From contig NW_003151782.1 in assembly GCF_000003605.2 (NCBI RefSeq), positions 107,545 to 171,544 of the forward strand: a stretch of DNA of 64,000 nucleotides, written 5' to 3'. Of the stretch, positions 13,946 to 27,600 are shown one piece after another. Numbering within the stretch: position 1 is the first letter of the stretch; each line of letters starts with the position of its first letter. This DNA comes from Saccoglossus kowalevskii (Eukaryota > Hemichordata > Enteropneusta > Harrimaniidae). Position numbers and translations under genes: made by a program. The notes beneath the pieces are model-generated. The model was not told the DNA's origin, did not search any database, and was given only the letters and a program-made list of their open reading frames with translations.

Positions 13946-14412
13946 ATGCCATATGTGTATACAAGTCTCAATAATGAAGCCTAACAACTAAATTATACTG
14001 TACATACATTAATTTTTATCCGTCCTTTAATCATATAATAATTGAAAAAAGTACGATATCGGATGATGTATCATCTTTAGTGAGTCTACAACACACTGTT
14101 TATATGTCGTCGCACACGGCACTTGTATAGTATGCAAACAAGGCACTGGCCAGTTAATAACGTTAAATTTACCAATAAAGTAATCATTCACCTTTTATGT
14201 GTCATTAGCGTCTATTACCCAGTTACTATTGGTGTGTTGGCCGCTAAAGGTCTACACAGGCGGTGGTTGCAAACAACAACACCTGCACAGCAATCTTTTA
14301 TCAAGGTAGAACCTAGAACACTCAGAGTATTTAACAGTCTCATATTTTAGAAGAATTGTGTGGAAAAGTTTAGAACAGGAATTTGGCGAATGGCGTAAAC
14401 ATCAATATTTTT

Positions 14413-14752
14413 TAAACATATTCTGTGACCATATATGGTTATAAAACTAATATAATATGCATATCTATAATATCTCGAGCATTATTGAAGATAGACACAT
14501 AAAACCAACGCTATATTTAAGACATTGTACAATAGAATTTGCCAACATATTCGATAACCATATATAATCATAGAACTAATTAAATATGCATAACTATAAT
14601 ATCTTGAGAACTATTGAAAATAGAGATATGTAACCAACCCTATATTTAAGGCATTAGACAAGAAAAATTGCCAACATGTCCAATGACAATATATGGACAT
14701 AGAACTAATTAAATATGCAGGTCTCTATCATCTCAAGCACTAATGTATATAC
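14413..14752. repeat. 129-bp tandem repeat, about 2.6 copies
   Basis: Satellite-like array between the two convergent receptor genes. The landmark ACATATTC recurs at 14416 and 14545, and its variant ACATGTCC at 14674, exactly 129 bases apart. Each unit carries an AATTAAATATGCA-like core and a CTCGAGCA/CTTGAGAA/CTCAAGCA segment. Copies are roughly 80% alike by eye. Confidence 0.88.
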
Positions 14753-17700
14753 AAACATGGAGTCTACATTTATTTTCAGTGTTATTGCAAATAGTCATAC
14801 AAGGTCATGCATGTGACTTTGCAATGTGTCATGGTCTTGAAAACCGTTCATTGCCGCCATGCAGCTATATTCCTTATTATTATTATGATTATAGATGCAT
14901 CGAATAAAACATAGAAGCCGAATTGTTGCCATCCAGCTGGATACAGTGAAGAAGAAAATTAACTCGTATACGTTTTATGATAAGTAAGTCATGTGTGAAA
15001 TATCGAATGAATAATCGTCGTATTGTTATATTCCGACCCCATATTTTACTTTTCACAACGTTGGGTCACGGTCTGTCATTGGATGTTTTGTAGATACAAA
15101 ATAAATTGCTTGAGAAGTGTCGTCCAAATTAAATACATGCAGCCTAGCAAAGTTGGATAAGTTGGACATTTTTCATATGTGATATATTGCATAGCATATT
15201 GTTTTGCATGTTAATTCCTTGCTTAATCAACGTGTTGTTTTGCCTGATGTATATTATAGTATGTTGTTGACATGACATGAAATGAAACATGGTACATATG
15301 GTTTTGTCTTGGTGAGCTGGTTATCTAACTAAATGAATACTATGGCTAGTTGATATATGTGATTATTTGAAAATGGCAAAGAGAATAGTAGTGATATGAT
15401 ACATGTCCGTACCCATGATGACCAACCTTATATATGAACAAACACGTACATGTATTCATTTATAGCGCAATTAACATGTTTTAATTCAACTACTAAATGA
15501 CTGAATTTATTTATAACACTTACTTTAAATCGTACGTTCAGACAAAAACAAGATAAATTTAAACATCTGAACAAATGTTACATACACCGTACATTTGTTC
15601 TGTATACTTACAGACATATATTGTCGCCATGTTTGTAAAGAAAACGTTACCGCACCCTGTCAATTAATTGCATTAATAGTCCCTTAGATTGAAATCCAGT
15701 TTTTTTATTGACACGTTCCAACTTTTGTTCAACTTGAATGCAGCATACAGGTGCTTTCAATGAAGCATCTTCCAATTTTTGTGGACCCACGTTTTAGTAA
15801 GTAACATTTTAAACTTGTAGCATAAATATGCCTCAATTGCAGCCATTTGAGACTAGTATGCAGGTAAAGCTGTCAAGAAATACAGCATTAATTGGAGATG
15901 GAGGGGAAAATACCTACATTCAAAATAAGGAACCACTATACAACATTCTGGGCAGAAATATTTCACTGGCAGAGCAACCACTTTCCCCGAAACAGATGTA
16001 GGAAGGATCATAAAATGTAGTGAGTGGCTGCACCGCTAACATAATTATACAGACACACCTTACGTGTGTGTAGTAATAAATCCCATCAAAGCCCATCATT
16101 ATCCGATGAAGCCAATGTTTATAAAGCAATGTATGCTGACCACAGTAATGTAAATAGAGGTGAGACAGATGGCAATCAATTCATTAGTGTAGGTACGGGA
16201 AACGTTGCTTTTTATTTAGTTGCACATGTACAGTTCAATGACGACAATATGTTTTCCAGCAGTACAACACAAAGTGATCAATTACTACGACATTGACACA
16301 TTATATCACATCAAATGATTCATTTATGCTGCCTTCTGATATTAAAAACATGCCTATTCGTTAGCTGATTTATGTTGACGTTCAAATAGATGTTAGTTTG
16401 CCTCACTGATTTTTCCATGTCGCCAATACACTATATTATCGTGTTTTTGTATTTCAAGCAGAACAGCGCCACCACAAGATCATTTCTTAGAATGTTAAAT
16501 AAGGTGTATGATTCCAAACATTGTTAAAACTTAAAGATTGTTAAAGATTTTGCATAAATTGATTTTCGAATTGATGGTAACAATGTGAATACAAAATTCA
16601 GTGATTATATTCTCACGGTAAATCCATCGCGACTAATTAAAAACACTACTACGCCTTAAGCCATTATTTTGACCTGACAACAATGACCGGCTTCCTTCTA
16701 ATCCGTGTGCAAGATTCCATTTTTGTTGTACCATCGCTTATTTCATTGAAAAACAACAACTGTTGTAATAGGATTATTTTATCTGTGGATATTTTTTGGT
16801 AGCGAGCTGTTTTACGAACCAGTCTGATTAGAACTCAGTCATATCGTGTATTTGTGTTTGTGGTTTAGTTTTAGAAAGATCTGTTCACCGTTTTCAAAAA
16901 AGCTGTAACTTGTTTTATTTATATTTGTCGAACGTTTGGCAAAGGCTACTTTCCTGTCGATATTTGCACGTTGAGATTCACTGTCATACTCACGCTAGAT
17001 TGTGACGGGAGCGAGCATATGACTGTAAACGTATATGCACATTTGAGTGATAACCAGGGGAATAACCAAAAGTTATCTGAACGTCAACAAATGTCTGAAT
17101 AAAAATGTACACATAATTAACGTGTTTAATGAAAACATTGGGGTTAAGCTTTGAAATACAACTAAACACTTCATATACTTGATGTATAGTAGTGATTGTA
17201 GAGTGATCGTTGCCTAAGCAGTTATTCAGACGAATAAGATAGGGTATTAACCTCTTCTTAGGTAGCTTATGACAATGAGATAAGGCATAGCAAAACATAA
17301 AACACGCATAACGACTACAAAATAGAACCATAAAACGATTCCGCAATAAGACAAGTAAACGCACACTAGGTAGTATGCACATGAAATGAATTGAACAGTT
17401 ATTTCTGTGAACCATATATATGTCCCTCTTCGACACGTCTGAGATGGCTCTCGTTGCCATTGACAATACGTACACCAAAGTAAAAGTAAAATGGGATAAG
17501 CAGTATGTTTATATTAAGCAATCAGACTCTATCGTTTTAAGGATGACATTTATTATGTAAGATATAATACACACACATTATATTATTTTCAAATTACAGT
17601 AATAAGTCTGACTCTATTTTTCAAACATTGATTACAACTGATTTGAACGTGTAACAATGACACCTCGGTGAATCACGTCGATACTTGGAAATGTGTACGC

Positions 17701-18609
17701 TCACATTCAACACAACAACGCGGTAAGTAAATGTCATGCATTCAAACAATTATTATTAATGACATATATATATATATATATATATATACAATAGCATTTA
17801 CTATTCGCCCTGCACAACAAAATTGGCGACTTTTCCTCAATCCGCACTCACTGCAAAAATGTACATGTAAATTAAAATTGCTCTATTTTTGAATATATCA
17901 AATAAATATATTGAATCACTGTAACAACACATGTTGTAAGAATACAATTCTAACTCAGTGAATGATTATAAATACATGAAGGTTTAAACAGATGACATAC
18001 ATGACATAAAGTTCAGGTATATTATAAGTCAACTCGATGGAAATAGATTGACTTATTCCGTAACATCTTTCTTCCCATATTACATTTTAGACATCTTTTC
18101 AATAAAGAACTGAAAGTAAATTCATCAACGTCATAAGGTGTGCCTTTTCACGTGAATCAAGCAGCGTGTATAGATGGTAAATGTGGTTTAAATACTACTA
18201 GGCAAAAACTACTCAAGTGAAATGGATAAGTTGAAGTAAAAAATACAATTACTACTAAGATGTTATATTAACAAAACTTATAAGGAATACAAAACTAACT
18301 AAGGACGTAAATACAATTTGTGGTGAGTTTATGTAATGCCTGTGTAAGAATTTAAGTACTACATATATATCTATGTGAAAACCAACGAATATTGAATTTG
18401 TGTTTGCCTGTTCTGAAAAAACTGATCTTTGAATTCTCTCAAGATATTTAATACTACATAATTGTAACATAATTATAAAGGCATACACATTTGACATTGA
18501 TACATGGAAATTCACGGATGTGATATAATCGCAATGGCACACCGTCGCACGTTTACGAAGCGGCTACCTAGTGAGTATGTAACAATATTGATTATAACGG
18601 CAGAAATCT
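14753..18609. other. Intergenic DNA between convergent genes A and B
   Basis: No gene recognised apart from one unassigned open frame at 16990-17478. A (TA)n tract sits at 17764-17788. On the minus strand ATTAAA at 18452-18447 lies about 160 bases after the gene B stop and is a plausible poly(A) signal for it. Confidence 0.4.
16990..17478 (-). CDS. Unassigned 162-codon open frame, doubtful
   Basis: The longest uninterrupted frame outside the receptor genes and the LINE. It is rich in Ile, Val, Cys, Tyr and His, with hydrophobic stretches but no clean membrane-helix pattern, no domain I recognise and no splice context. In DNA of this composition a frame this long is unusual but possible by chance. 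Treat as hypothetical. Confidence 0.15.
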   Translation of the reverse strand: MVYVLSMATRAISDVSKRDIYMVHRNNCSIHFMCILPSVRLLVLLRNRFMVLFCSRYACFMFCYALSHCHKLPKKRLIPYLIRLNNCLGNDHSTITTIHQVYEVFSCISKLNPNVFIKHVNYVYIFIQTFVDVQITFGYSPGYHSNVHIRLQSYARSRHNLA

Positions 18610-21600
18610 TCATTTCCATGCTTGCTTTTTGTTAGATGAGCCTGAAAGAATACGAATATTGAGAATATCGTGTGATTACCTACCTTGACGTGGTTACATA
18701 TATGTAGATTACGTAATATGATAACATTTGTACTAGATGATTTAATGTATGTAATGTAATTAAATGTATGTAAATGCGAAATACATACTCTTTCGATTAG
18801 CAACTGCGGACGTCTGCGTACTCTCTGCCAACGTTGATGACGCTGTATTAAATGACGACGTATGAATAGATGAAGAAGCCATTCGTCTGTATTTCTTTAA
18901 AAAGATTGCCCTAACCTGTTTGAGAGATAGATAATTGTAACTATGTATGTTTGTCACGCCATTGAAGTGTCAGGTTTGTTATAAACGTGTCGATGTTTTT
19001 TCGTGTGTTTTGTTAATTGCATGCAATACAAAACAGTTCTCTAGGTATAACCCATGCATAACATTAAACATATATAATCTATTTTGTTTAACTCATAGTT
19101 GTAGTATGTGCTTACCTCGTCGTTGGTCAAACAGTGACATATAAAAATAAACAGACCCTGGAAAAAACAATCAAAATATCAATCTTGTTAAGATCACATA
19201 AGTATGTGTTTCCCATAAATAATAAATCATATTTACATAAAGGATGTTTAAGTTATTCAGGGCACCTTGTCGACCATCGACGTAACATTGTAACTACTGG
19301 TTACAGGTACAATCGATACATGTAAATACCAACACTCATTTCAGTAACACTTACCTGGAGTGAGTTACAAAGCACGAAGAGATACTGGAACACAATAGTA
19401 TGCTTGTTTACGCTGAACAATCCGAAAAGCCAAGATATACCCAGTAGTGGTTGCAGCATAAGTATAGCACGAATACCGGTTCTATAATCGAATAATGATA
19501 ATATATAGATCATTTTTAGACTTTATTTATTTATATGTTTCTTATATACATAGGTTGTTTTTCGCTATTATCAGTGCGCCCTCTGAGTCGAAATGACGTA
19601 CCACTAACGCACAGAGATTCGTTGTACCGCAACTAGGTATGCCAATTCACTGACGCATCATTGACGTAACAGAAAATTGTATATTGATATCTTGAAAACA
19701 TCTTACTATCTTTGTGGAAAATTGTAATTCAATAAACTGAAATGTGCATTTTATAAACAAAATAAGTGTAAAACGAAGGAAATCAATAGCAAAGCATTTT
19801 TGTTTACATTTACATATAATTTACATTTTTCTTGAAGAAGGACCTCCAAGCAGGCAACAAACTGATTAAATTTAGTTTGGGGGATTTTGACCCCCTACAA
19901 AATAAGTATTGTAAAAGTCTCGTGCATCGGGTCTCGATTTGGTAAAGTTGTTTTCTTTCAGGGAATCGTAAATTTGCGACAAATACTGTTGTTGTAATTG
20001 TGTGAGTACTTTAAAATAGAAAATGTTACCAGTATCTTTATATTTATTGAGATAGAATACTTTTTTGACAAAATGCTGCATTGACATCTTGGCACTACTT
20101 AAAGTATCTATAATGCGAAAGGAGTCATATTATACTCGACTCCTGATAACATTTATACATACCGGATACGCTGAGCTTCTGACTTATCGGCGTTTGCCTT
20201 CAGTGTCATAAAGACACGGATGACTAGAATAAGAATTACCGTGTTTATCTTGAGAGAAAGAAGAGTGTGATTATAATGGATTAGAAAATAAGGAAAAAAT
20301 GGAGAATATGTGTAATAACAAATTTTATAATTCTCACACGTGTTGTCGTTACGACACATCATAAAATACGAAACGCGTATGATTCATTGCATGTTATATG
20401 TATCTATTTTGTTATATAACTACGGATACTTACCAGAATTATTGCCAAAACAGGGCCAATAAATGCCCAGCTCAAACCTGCTTCTGTAGAGAGCCAACAT
20501 TTGCCACTTCCTTCGACACCATAGCCATCATGGCGAACACCAAATGTTATCCCGACTACGACTGCCGGCAGACCTATTGTTAACGACACAATACACACAG
20601 TTGTATCACTGGACAGACTATTGTATCGATCAGATGCGTACATATACGTGAAAAAATACCTTCACTGAAATAAAATCATGATATCGCATATATCAAATTA
20701 CAATTATGATGTACTCACCCCATCCCAATAATAGATACATCCAAGTTTTAACTTGTTTGGCAAAAGCCATAGTCGATTTCATATAAAGATGTATTCCTTC
20801 CACGAGCATCCATGAAAAAGTGGCCAAAAAGAAATAATGTAGCAGGACAGCTATGGTTGTACACATGGACTTGAAACAAAAACAAAAAAATATGCCAATA
20901 AGTAAATGCACTTTCGCCGATAATAACACTAAGTTCAAAAATATGATTGCAGAACGCTGATTATTATGCATTTTGAAATTTGGGTTTCTTGTTTAACCCT
21001 TGTGTACAAATATTTCTAAAGCATTTCTCTAACTTCACCAGATTGAGATACGATGGAAACAAGCCGATTTTGTAGAGGATGACAAGAGTTGGTTTTGGCT
21101 GTAAAAAAAATAAGAAATTGGAGCTATTTATGTGGGCGATGAAACACGTCGTCAAATCCTTGATGGGCAAGAACATTGTTTCTCATATAATCGTTTTACA
21201 GTAATATGAGGTTATTACGAGAATACTTAAAATTATGCACGAAGACAGTATAGTGCAGTATCGACCGACGCGCAGTGGAGGTCGATGCGCGGCGTACCGT
21301 CTGAATGCATACTTTGAGGTATCCTCGTAATATCCTTATTATTATACATCGTTTCCTTCCAATGATACACCATGAAAATGCCGAAATCCAAAATGTTTAG
21401 AATACAATCAGCAAACTTATTTGTGTGGAGTCTGGTCAAACTCTGGTGGTAGCCATGTTTGTTTTATTTTTATTAGAGAACGCTTACGCGCGTTTGGAAT
21501 TTCCTAATGTGGTAGGATGAAAATACCCCGTGAAATACCGCAAAATTACGGCACGCTGTAACTTATGGCGTTATGGTGACAGATGTATAATAATACCATA

Positions 21601-24600
21601 TATGAGTAAGTACCATAACATATGAAAGTATATATTTCTACTCACCGAGTTTGATGTAGCGTCGACACCACTTATAAATATTACCTGTCCAATCAATAAC
21701 GCCAGAGCAAGGTTGGAATGCACGATAATACGTTCAGATTTCAATAATCTTGAAAGAACAACAACATGGGTATATTAATTCAAATATTCGACCATTGTGA
21801 TTTATATATACCATGTACCATGTGTATATTATGCCATCAATAATTTATATAGCGTGATTGAAAGCCTCATGCTCGTCATAGCCTTTAGTAGTGTTGAGAG
21901 CGATGATGGCATGATACGGAAGCTGCTCTGAAAAGTCCAATTTCAGGTCTTCTGTGAACCATGCATAAACATGTTGGTGTATTATTGACTGTTACATTGT
22001 TTGACTATGTGGGTATACACAATTCAAATAAAAGTGTGGGATAAAACGTTGACATATAAACAAATATTAAAACCATTGATTTACCAGTGTTTAAGGTTGA
22101 ATAACATATTTCATCTATAGTGTAACTAAATAAATTGGTGTAACGTTGATACTTGATACAAATTACAATTATCTGATTGGTCCATGCAAACAAACTGAAT
22201 TGTTAATGGGCATGAAGCTAACATTTCTGCTATCTTAGACATAGCTTAAATTAAAAGTTAACCACATTTCGGAAAAATTGACATACAAAGCTTGCAGAAT
22301 ATAATGTTAATACCATCTTCGTCGTCTATCAGCTAAACATGTTGCATCGTTATATTTAATTGTGTTTTATATAGCCGCATATATGTGAGGCACAATTTCA
22401 AATTTTCAACAATTCAACGTTTTTGCGCATCCTAATTTGGGTTCACTCTATAATTAATTAATCAATACAGGTTCTTTTTTTTCAAATTAGGTTTATAAGC
22501 CGCGAAATCAATACTTGGGTGCAATATGTATCAAATTCGCGACCTTACAATATCAAATTAATTAAACCTGAATAGTGATTTTCATTTGTTATCCTTGTTA
22601 TATGATACCCTATGTTAATTCATCCTAATGCCGGATTGTCACTCCAAACTTGGCTGCAAAGCCATGTCCTGAAAAACAAGGGCCTGCTCCCACAATACAT
22701 TACTTCACAGTGTGTACGCGACAGATATACATATGCATGAACGAATTACATCTATGAGAAAAACCTCTCACACTGCTTCGCATGCTAGTCCTGTTGAGTC
22801 GTCACTGACATGTTGTGAAAATGCAAAACTAACTAAAATTATAGGTTTGTAAATATGCAAATAATCTTTCATACGTTGTTTTTTTAACATTATCTCAGTA
22901 AAATAACTCTGCAGCTTAGTTGGGCATATATAAAAGACAGAATTTGATACGTCGAAAAAACTTTTAACAAACAAGCTGCTTTCTGATTGGTCTTACTGTT
23001 AGATGATATAATCGGGTAGCCAATCAGACACAATCTTCGCATTCAAGTTTAAATTCTGTGAATATAGACACTGATAAAAATGACTTACTTTCCAAGCAAA
23101 TAAATCAGCAGTGTTATGACAAGACATAACACGGAAATACTCGTTCCAATATATGTCAGATATTCCAAGACATCGTCATGAACTCCAAGGTCAATGGGCT
23201 GTACAAGGAATCAAATTACCATATGAGAAAAAAACACACACATATACAAATATTTATATTTCTATTTTTCTCTGAATTTGACGATCACAATGGCTCAGAT
23301 CGTGTTTGAACACCAAACATTGTATCGTGTTGCCAAATATCCGATGGAAATTGGATATATGAAAACGGATTATATATTTACCAGTGCTTCAAATAATTAT
23401 TTGACCGTTGCGGCAGACAACACAATTATGTGCAGTGAAACCATTCACTGTTTATCATGCCAAAAACTTCGGAACTTATAATTAAAACCTGGCTGCAATC
23501 ACCATTACCGCTGATTCAGTGACAGTCATTTAGGGATGGACATAACAAGTTCACCACGATTACATTTAAATATTGCATTGTCAGTGCAGCAAATTGTCAC
23601 ATTTCGACTCTAATTAAGGTTAAAGAGGGGGTCGGTATTGAATAATTAGTTAATTACCAAGTAATGTTCTACACTTGATGAACGTCCAATATTTGAACAC
23701 CGTGTACAATAACTGATCTGTAAAAACGGCATAAGTAAATCGCGCTTTCGCAAAATGATATTTACAGGTAACCCACGATAGTGCCTCAATAGTCAATGTG
23801 CATAATAACGAGTGCATTTTAGTTAGTTACGGATATTCTGTAAAATGTGTTTTTTTTCGCTGAGTCAGTTGAGCGGCGCCGTCACGTATATCCTGCCAAC
23901 TAATGGAGTAACAAATCACAGAAATGACACTTTCTATGGTGCGAGTGTTGTTCTGATTATTGGACCACTTAATCCCATTTCTCGCAACGACAGTTACAAT
24001 GTGTCATAATAAACACATGTTCGCAAATTGTAAGTTATTATAACATCTTCTTCATGACGAGCAGGGCATTGGGGGCACAGAAAAGGTAATTTCGCATTTG
24101 GAGATACGAGTAATAAAATTGGTTCAATGGATGACGGGTAAATTGCGTTTACATAATTTGAAAATGTTCGTCTAATTACTAAAAATCCGAGACGATAACA
24201 AAACTTGGAGACGGTAGTAACACTAGTAAAAGTTAACAACCAGGAAGACATTAATAAGTACATCTGTTTATTGGGTTGCCGTTTGCACGTCAGTGTGCGT
24301 GTTGCCAATCAGGATAATATTCACGCATTTTTGGTAAACTTAGTGATTTATAGAAAACGATAAACAGTAAAAAATCGACAGTTTGTGTCATAGTAGGATA
24401 TGAACTAAATTGCCGATATTTTTACAGTTGTTTCACACAAAAAATCCATAAAAAACAAGTAAATAGGTAACTATTTCCGCACGTTTTCAAATAAGAAATT
24501 TCCATTATTTGATTACGGCCTATATGCCATGTATCAATTCATCGACTCAACATCTTATAAGAACGTAATGAGCAGTTTAGCGTGGTTCTTTTTGTACATA

Positions 24601-27600
24601 TATTAACGAAATGCCACTTAATATGCCACTTGGGATTGCATTATGTTAAAATATTTGGTAAGTACGAATCAGGATTTTGAATCAGAATAAAAACAAATTT
24701 AGAAATATACTGATCTAGTATCGATATAATGCTCCCTTTAATGTAGTTAATTACCATTAAACAGATGACTAGGCTTTCCTGAATTTTACACTATTAGTTT
24801 ATTAATTTCAGTTGTTCACAAAACTCAGACTATAATATATAGTCATAAAAGATAGATCAAACATCCACAAAAATTAGTTATTTCTGGCCCATTTACCACT
24901 AAATTCTGTGGTAAAAAAGGTGTCATCACATCTCAAATTTCGTTTTGTGAACGAACGCTTGTTGACAATACTAATTGTCGCGTTATCATGATGTCCGATT
25001 ACCGGAACCACAGTTCGATTACTCGTTACTAAGCTACCATAGCAATTTACGCATTTATCATTGGAACCTATATCATCAACTCTTTCAAATATCTTTATAA
25101 CAAATCGATTATTTCAATTTAGTGTGAACACTAAAAATGCATGTTGTGAATAAACTGCGTTCATAAACTGATACTGTGAGTGCAACTTTTTACATAACAC
25201 ATACAAATCAATTAGCCTACAAAATGTGATTACCTCGTTGAATTGCATCAAAATGGCAAAGTTGGTGAGATGATTGCAGTGACACACGCTATGTGTTGTG
25301 TTACTGGCGCCTTCGTCTAATTGACAACCAGCAACAGACCACTCACTGCGAATATCGAAAAGAAAGACAAGGAAGTTAAATAAAATACAGATAATAAATC
25401 GCGAAACTTCCAATGCAAATATATTAACTACACGATGACTCTCACCTAATTTCGGGATCCCAGAATGCACATCGTTGGAAATTACCAGGATCCTGTAGGG
25501 TTAATAAAAATTGTTTAATTAAATCACTTTGAGATGGTCTAGCATCAAGATAATAAAATGTATATGTCATGTAATCTTTGACTCCTTCATACGCGTTTTC
25601 GTTTTGTTGTTGATACATCGCATTGATTAATTTCTTTTACGCTTTTGGAGTATCTTACGCCCAGGTCAATAACGCACGTGATTACAGAATATCCAGCTGT
25701 GCAATATCAACTACCTATCAATCATCCTTGGGCGACTGTGCTTATCAATACACATTCTCATAGGACCTCGATCTCTTCGTTTTGGATGCCGACAAAAAAG
25801 TCGATTATACTAGCCCTTGCTCCCAATATCTAATTATTGCGATGTTCTTTGATTACACAGATGTAATGACCTAATAAAATCTGATGTGTAATACATTTCG
25901 TCGAAGTTGATTGGTACATATATCATGATAGTGTCACGTGATGCAATATCGTGATAGTTTTGATATTGCTTTACTGTGTGATATAAATCATATTAATGTG
26001 ACTGGCACTTGAAAACAATTTTTACGGTTTTTACGGACACACTTCGAGCAAGTTTACTTTTTTTACATGTTTAAAGTCGGGTTTCGTTTTAAAGTAACAC
26101 ATATATTTAACGTGACAGCGTACGATCATTTCCCCGTGTTCGTTTGATTAGTTCACGCGGAATGTGTAAATGCAACTGATTGGATTTCCTCAAAAATTAG
26201 TAAACCTGTTTCCAATGTGTCTCTAAACGGTAAATTTATTAATGGCCTCCAAAGAACATGTGACTCATTAATCACAGCTATGGTAACCTATCAGTAAGCA
26301 GGATAATCCATCGGTAATCTGAGGGTAATCTATCGGTAATCTGGGTTCAAGGAAGAGCGATACTGTATGCAAATCAGTTGGAACGCAAAGGAGTCTTGGA
26401 TATGTTACAATCTACGATTTCAATGTTAGTTTTGACGTTTAAAATAGAAAAAAATCGTATGCATGAGATACATAGGTAATTTGAATTTGTTCCTCGCAAT
26501 ATGTATGGTTAGTCGTATCTTATCGCATTAACAATTACACAACCGCGTTCACCGTGTACATTTTATTATTAATATATAATTAGATAGAAGTGAAAAGTGA
26601 TATTACGTAATGTGGACTCACCTTCATCTTCTGAAAATAAAACGTGACAAAATATGTCACAAAATCCCCTACCAGACCATCGTCGCGTGCAAACGACACG
26701 GAATATATGAAGCTATTGAATGTTTCCGATGTCAAATCTTCCAATAGGGTTACCTGTGAGGAGGTTTCGTATATGGTTTTCACAATCAATATGCTTAGCG
26801 TACCTGCATGAATAGATATAGTATGTTGATAATGAAATTGTATGCGTAACCACAACTGACCGTTCAAAAACTAAACATAGTAATACACGTTATGTCAACA
26901 GTTTCGGCTTTATCACTGTAATTTTGTGCTCACACTATAATAATAATCCGTACAAACTCTAGTCTAATATCTAATTATAAATTCTCTATGATGTTGAATG
27001 GGTTTTGTCGGACAAATTGTGCGTCCGTGCATGTATAAAAAACAAATAAATGAATAAACGCTGCTCGGACTGATAAGTATGATATATAATAAAAAAATAT
27101 TTGGTAATCGTAGTTCTAAGTAACTATTAAAAATAACTAGACATTTCGAGCAATAGCTCTTTATTGATGACCATGGTATAAAAACAAATGACGTTAATAC
27201 ATGTTACAAACTCCTTTAATGAAATATTTCACTCTGGTCTGATTTTCAATGGTTGTATGGTGGAAATAATATTGACGTAAATACATTTGTTCATTGATTA
27301 AACACATAATCGAATACGTGCTGTAGCATAATTTCTTTAGTGTATTCTTAAAATTTGCATGACTGTTTAGAGCTTTGATATAATTATTTCTACAAATTAT
27401 TCTCGCTGAATGTAAATTTAATTGTATTCAAATGTTACCTTCTGATTGGCCAAATATTTCTTTTGGTAATTCTACTGCACTTGTATAATCCAATCCGCTG
27501 AGTTCTATGTAGTAATCCTGTTCACCAGGTTCTATGTTACGAATTATATGCAAATCTGAAAAAAAAATACGTACACAATATCAGTTATTTTTGAATTAAA

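Noticed and set aside
13780-13971. 63-codon Ile-rich minus-strand frame
   Set aside because: Encoded by the 21-bp repeat; no splice or start support beyond the repeat.
16066-16296. 76-codon plus-strand frame
   Set aside because: Short, no domain, overlaps an opposite-strand frame and lacks splice context.
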